Shown here: one piece after another, positions 61,176 through 64,000 of the stretch
Numbering within the stretch: position 1 is the stretch's first letter
How the letters are laid out: each line of letters begins with the position of its first letter
Assembly (NCBI GenBank): GCA_022844125.1
Contig: JALHMI010000012.1
Coordinates: 1 to 64,000 of the forward strand
Source of the DNA: Pirellulales bacterium
GTDB lineage: Bacteria > Planctomycetota > Planctomycetia > Pirellulales > PALSA-1355
Reading direction: 5' to 3'
Length of the DNA: 64,000 bases
The notes under the pieces: model-generated
The model's input: the letters and a program-made list of their open reading frames with translations, nothing else
What the model was told of the DNA's origin: nothing
Database searches by the model: none
Translations under genes and position numbers: made by a program

Positions 61176-61619
61176 TTACTTCTTGACCGGTTCGAAGGCG
61201 ACCTTCTTGGCGTCGGTGAACAGCAGCGTGATCAAGTCGTCGCCCGTGGCTTTCTTGGCCTTGGCCAGGCAGCCGGGGCAGCAGACGGCAACTTTGACGC
61301 CTTCGACCTCGACGACCTTGTCGGCAGCCATCGGGCGGCCGGCAACCGGGCACTTCACCTGCTTGATCTGTCCGGTCTGGAGCAACTGCAGGTTCGCCTT
61401 GGCGGCGAACTTTTCGGGATCGGCTTCAAACGCCTTGGGGCAGTTGGGGCAGCAGAACGCCACCTTGCCGCCATTGAAAGCGACGGTGTGTTCGGCCTTG
61501 CACGGCTGACCCGAGACCGGGCACTTGGGTTCCGCTTTCTTCTCTTCCTCGGCACGCAGCGAGCCGGAAGCGACGACGGCGAACAGGGCCAATGCAGCAA
61601 TCGCGAGACGGAATTTCAT
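61176..61619 (-). CDS. Secreted protein with two tandem Cys-rich metal-binding (TRASH/YHS-like) modules
   Basis: 147 residues with a signal peptide (about 1-23). Two repeats of the same plan follow: CPVSGQPCK...VAFCCPNCPKAF and CPVAGRPMA...VAVCCPGCLAKA. Each has a leading CPV and a CCPxC cluster. This resembles the YHS/TRASH domains that bind copper or other soft metals. Extracytoplasmic metal capture is inferred. Its plus-strand neighbour at 61801 (same direction) is also a secreted Cys-rich protein, which suggests a shared metal role. A terminator follows. Confidence 0.8.
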   Translation of the reverse strand: MKFRLAIAALALFAVVASGSLRAEEEKKAEPKCPVSGQPCKAEHTVAFNGGKVAFCCPNCPKAFEADPEKFAAKANLQLLQTGQIKQVKCPVAGRPMAADKVVEVEGVKVAVCCPGCLAKAKKATGDDLITLLFTDAKKVAFEPVKK

Positions 61620-61800
61620 GATTCAGTTTCCTTCAATTGAAATGGGGCTATTTCTGTGTGGCTCGGCGAATTTTCTGGCCCGCGTTTCCTACGCGAGAAA
61701 ACCAGTCGACGAGCACGACGAGGACAATTCGAACGCAAGACGATCAGCCAAGCGCGACCGGGTGCAGTGGCGGCCGGAGCGCGCACTATCGGCGCAGCAG

Positions 61801-62256
61801 TCAGATGGTCCAGCGACAATGGACCTTGTGCAGTGACGTTCCGCCCCGGCACGCCACAGGCACGTGCGACCGGGCGACGAGCGTTTGTCGAGAGTCGTCG
61901 GCGACGGCCGGCGAAGCGGCCAGGGCGACGAATTTCTCAAGCGAGATTTCGCTGCCGCGCTTGCCGCTGGGAATGGCCGGCGGCTGAGCAGTGGCCTTGC
62001 AGTGGCAAGGAGCATCCGCGAACGCTGGCGAGGCAAGCGGTTCAGACTCTTCGTCCGCGCTGGCGCAGCAGGGGCGAGCTTCAGCCTCGCAGCAACTGCT
62101 GGTTTCCTCGACGGCTTGCGGACCGCAGCAGCACTGGCCGCTGCCCTTGAGAGCTCCGGTCTTGCAGCAACGGGGCTGGGCACCCACGACTGGCGCGGCA
62201 ATCGTGCTGATTGCCAGCAGGGCGATGCCAAGTTTTCGTGCCAGCGTCGAGACCAT
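61801..62256 (-). CDS. Secreted cysteine-rich protein, possible metal binding
   Basis: 151 residues; ATG at 62256 begins a signal peptide (MVSTLARKLGIALLAISTIA) ending near AQP. The mature N-terminus is dense in cysteine pairs: RCCKTG, QCCCGPQ, SSCCEAE, RPCCAS and later PCHCKA. No known domain is recognised. Paired cysteines suggest binding of copper, zinc or mercury-type metals, or a disulfide-rich fold. It lies 181 bp upstream of the TRASH-like gene on the same strand. Confidence 0.65.
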   Translation of the reverse strand: MVSTLARKLGIALLAISTIAAPVVGAQPRCCKTGALKGSGQCCCGPQAVEETSSCCEAEARPCCASADEESEPLASPAFADAPCHCKATAQPPAIPSGKRGSEISLEKFVALAASPAVADDSRQTLVARSHVPVACRGGTSLHKVHCRWTI

Positions 62257-62393
62257 ATGGTTCGCTTCGAAGAGCGCGATGGAGAGTACAGCGGCAGTAT
62301 TTTCGGCCAGTTCGGCCCGCAAAGTCAAGCAAGTTTGCCCAGGCGGCACGGATTGTGGGATAAACCGGGGCTGAGGGGCACGGTTCGTCGGCG

Positions 62394-62966
62394 TTAAGCC
62401 CTTAGGCCGCCTGCGCTTCGTGCCGCGATGAGCATCTCCAGATAGCTGCGCCGCTCGCTGGCAATCAGCCCGAGCTCGGCGGACAGGGCAGCGATCGTTT
62501 CCTGGGCCAATTGCAAGCTGCTGTCTTCGGCGATCAGCTCGAGCTCGACGAACTGGCCCACCTCGGCGACCCGGTCGAGCGCGATTTCGACCGGAAGGTC
62601 TTTCCAGGTGAGTGAGAGATGGCGGCGCTGCTTGCGAACTTCGAGCACCGGTTCGAAGGAAAGGGCCGTGAGCAGTTCGGCGGCCTGGGCTGCGCCGCTC
62701 TCGCCCGCGGGGAGCGAGATCTCGATCTCACGGCGGGTTTTAGTCGTCCGGTCGAGCTTGGGGCCTTTGTACGTAATATAGTTGTGGTCGCCGACGCGTC
62801 GGAGGCGCAGGGCTTCATCCGTCCGGGCGAAGTCGCGCATCGGGTGGCGGTAGTAGCGATCGACCTGCTCGTGGTCCTCGCCGACCGTGGCGCCGAGCGC
62901 GACGAGCCTCGCTTCGAGGGCAGCCAGATCGCTGACGGGGAATTTTTGTTCGACTTCCAGTGGCAT
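62394..62966 (-). CDS. CYTH domain protein (class IV adenylate cyclase / thiamine-triphosphatase-like)
   Basis: 190 residues; ATG at 62966 (MPLEVEQKFPV) gives the hallmark ExExK motif EVEQKF. EALRLRRVGDHNYITYKGPK, RREIEISLP and EVRKQRRHL supply the basic residues lining the triphosphate tunnel, and VELELIAED the acidic strand. The fold binds triphosphates or makes cAMP in class IV cyclases (CyaB). Which activity applies is unknown. Divergent from the TlpA-type gene. Confidence 0.85.
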   Translation of the reverse strand: MPLEVEQKFPVSDLAALEARLVALGATVGEDHEQVDRYYRHPMRDFARTDEALRLRRVGDHNYITYKGPKLDRTTKTRREIEISLPAGESGAAQAAELLTALSFEPVLEVRKQRRHLSLTWKDLPVEIALDRVAEVGQFVELELIAEDSSLQLAQETIAALSAELGLIASERRSYLEMLIAARSAGGLRA

Positions 62967-63028
62967 GGTTCGATTTCGTTGCGGTGCGGCTGCAGGTTGG
63001 ACTGCGGGTATTGTGGGGGGAGATGCGG

Positions 63029-63649
63029 ATGGAAGCAACCGACCGGACGCCGACGCGGCGGCAATCTTCGCGGACGTGGATTTCCATGTCGCTGCTCGTG
63101 GCGGTCATCCTGGTTTACCTGCTGCTGGTAACCCGTCGGTCGCATGAGCCGCTGGGAACGATCGGTCCGGCGATCGGCAAGCGGCTCGCCCATTTGGAAC
63201 TGGCTGGGCTGACAGGCGGGGCCGGGGCGGTGTTGCTGGAAGAACTGCACGGCAAAGTGGTACTGGTGAACTACTGGGGCTCCTGGTGTCCGCCGTGTGT
63301 GCGCGAGCTGCCGGAGATTGAGGACATCGGCGAGCGCTTTGCAGGCCGCGATGATTTTCGGCTGCTGGCCGTCTCATGCGGGCAAGGGGCGGATGAGAAT
63401 CTCGAGACGCTGCGCGATGAGACCGAGCGATTTCTCGCGGCGCGCGGGTCGAAGCTGACGACCTACGTCGATCCAGGCGCGAGCAGCCGGCGGGCGATGA
63501 ACATCGTGCTGGGGGTGCCGATTGCTTATCCGACCACGCTGCTACTGGATCGCGACGGAAGGATTCGCGGGCTCTGGCAGGGATACGATCCCCGCGCGGC
63601 CGGTGAGATGGAAGCGGAGATTGAGAAGTTGCTGAGGGCACCGCAGTGA
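63029..63649 (+). CDS. TlpA-like thioredoxin-fold protein, membrane-anchored
   Basis: 206 residues; ATG at 63029 with GGGGGAG 6 bp upstream (an ATG at 63023 is the alternative). A single N-terminal membrane helix (about 19-38) is followed by a TlpA/ResA thioredoxin domain with the active site GSWCPPCVREL and the cis-proline segment GVPIAYPTTLLLDRDG. Probably a periplasmic thiol-disulfide oxidoreductase. Confidence 0.9.
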   Translation: MEATDRTPTRRQSSRTWISMSLLVAVILVYLLLVTRRSHEPLGTIGPAIGKRLAHLELAGLTGGAGAVLLEELHGKVVLVNYWGSWCPPCVRELPEIEDIGERFAGRDDFRLLAVSCGQGADENLETLRDETERFLAARGSKLTTYVDPGASSRRAMNIVLGVPIAYPTTLLLDRDGRIRGLWQGYDPRAAGEMEAEIEKLLRAPQ

Positions 63650-63666
63650 TGTCCAGAAGCCAAGAG

Positions 63667-63691
63667 AGCCCCCCCGGCAAAGCCGGGGGCT
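63667..63691. repeat. Hairpin repeat, CCCCCGGCT family copy 4, overlapping the thiE stop
   Basis: AGCCCCCCCGGCAAAGCCGG plus GGGCT; the CTA at 63690-63692 is the stop codon of thiE on the minus strand. Confidence 0.75.
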
Positions 63692-64000
63692 AGCGGCGGA
63701 GCAGTTCCGCTAGTTCCCGCGCTGCAGCGGCCGGATCTTCCTCGCTGCTGATCGCTCCGCTGACGGCGATGCGCGTCAGGCCGGCGGCGAGCACCTCGGA
63801 GAGATTCGCCGCCGTGATGCCGCCGATTGCGAAGGCGGGCAGACGGACTTCTTCAGCGACTGCGCGCAGCAGTTCCACGCCCGCGAACTCGCTGAACTGC
63901 TTGGTGCCGGAGGGGAACGTGGGGCCGACGCCAAGATAGTCCGCGCCGTCGAGTACCGCGGCATGTGCCTGCTCGAGCGAATGCGTCGAAACGCCGACCA
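63690..64000 (-). CDS. thiE: Thiamine phosphate synthase, C-terminal part
   Basis: Partial gene running off the window. The visible about 103 residues read [34 protein letters not shown] and end ...[29 protein letters not shown], a close match to the phosphate-binding C-terminal part of ThiE. It couples hydroxymethylpyrimidine pyrophosphate with thiazole phosphate in thiamine synthesis. The track ORF at 63690-63878 is just the ATG-limited end of this frame. Confidence 0.9.
   Translation of the reverse strand, partial: VGVSTHSLEQAHAAVLDGADYLGVGPTFPSGTKQFSEFAGVELLRAVAEEVRLPAFAIGGITAANLSEVLAAGLTRIAVSGAISSEEDPAAAARELAELLRR

Noticed and set aside
1-64000. Search for tRNA, rRNA, insertion sequences and CRISPR
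   Set aside because: No tRNA-like TPsiC or anticodon structures, rRNA segments, transposase motifs or spacer arrays were recognised by eye; a tRNAscan or ISfinder run would be needed to be certain.

Overview
The window is high-GC chromosomal DNA from a planctomycete, most likely of the Pirellulales. The evidence is a PEP-CTERM protein, a DUF1080 protein, a redoxin-cytochrome-copper monooxygenase fusion, M56 peptidase fused to carboxypeptidase-regulatory repeats and a thioredoxin domain, lpxB with a full Gram-negative style complex I, and intergenic spaces packed with small palindromic repeats. No rRNA, tRNA, CRISPR array or recognisable transposase was seen.

Layout. 0.2-3.4 kb: minus-strand Gfo/Idh/MocA oxidoreductase, luciferase-like oxidoreductase and secreted metallo-beta-lactamase-fold protein. 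3.7-5.5 kb: secreted multidomain redox protein. 5.8-12.6 kb, minus strand: HAD phosphatase, PEP-CTERM protein, xylose isomerase, serine beta-lactamase-like hydrolase and lactonase. 12.9-16.5 kb: a very unusual cysteine-rich secreted protein with two secretin-like modules. 16.5-22.9 kb: small proteins, S9 peptidase, zinc-ribbon protein, acyl-CoA dehydrogenase and a DUF4239-like membrane protein. 23.4-29.1 kb: a 5'-truncated M56-TlpA fusion and a polytopic membrane protein. 29.3-32.3 kb: NAD-dependent epimerase, oxalate decarboxylase and DUF1080 protein.

33.0-35.9 kb is a compact, lower-GC island. A D12-class adenine methyltransferase diverges from an operon encoding a small protein and a HicB-type ribbon-helix-helix protein fused to a GIY-YIG nuclease. 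Two near-consensus sigma-70 promoters and a perfect palindrome lie between them. This is the best candidate for an undescribed system (restriction-modification-like or toxin-antitoxin-like). Several genes here and nearby show frame breaks at homopolymer runs, which may be slippage or assembly error.

36.1-38.4 kb: DUF1801 protein, M20 peptidase and a small membrane protein. 38.8-54.0 kb: a complete 14-gene nuoABCDEFGHIJKLMN operon for proton-pumping NADH:quinone oxidoreductase, preceded by a CRP/FNR-type palindrome and a terminator-like hairpin, and interrupted by intergenic repeat hairpins. 54.1-57.6 kb: an AAA/Fis regulator without GAFTGA, a receiver-like protein, an Mrp-type ATPase and a tiny lysine-rich peptide. 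58.0-60.9 kb: SGNH-like hydrolase, site-2 protease and lpxB. 61.2-64.0 kb: two secreted cysteine-rich metal-binding candidates, a CYTH protein, a TlpA-type thioredoxin and the 3' end of thiE.

At least four families of short palindromic repeats and a pair of diverged ~340-bp elements account for most of the intergenic space. Large antisense ORFs in the track are shadows of high-GC genes and were left out.
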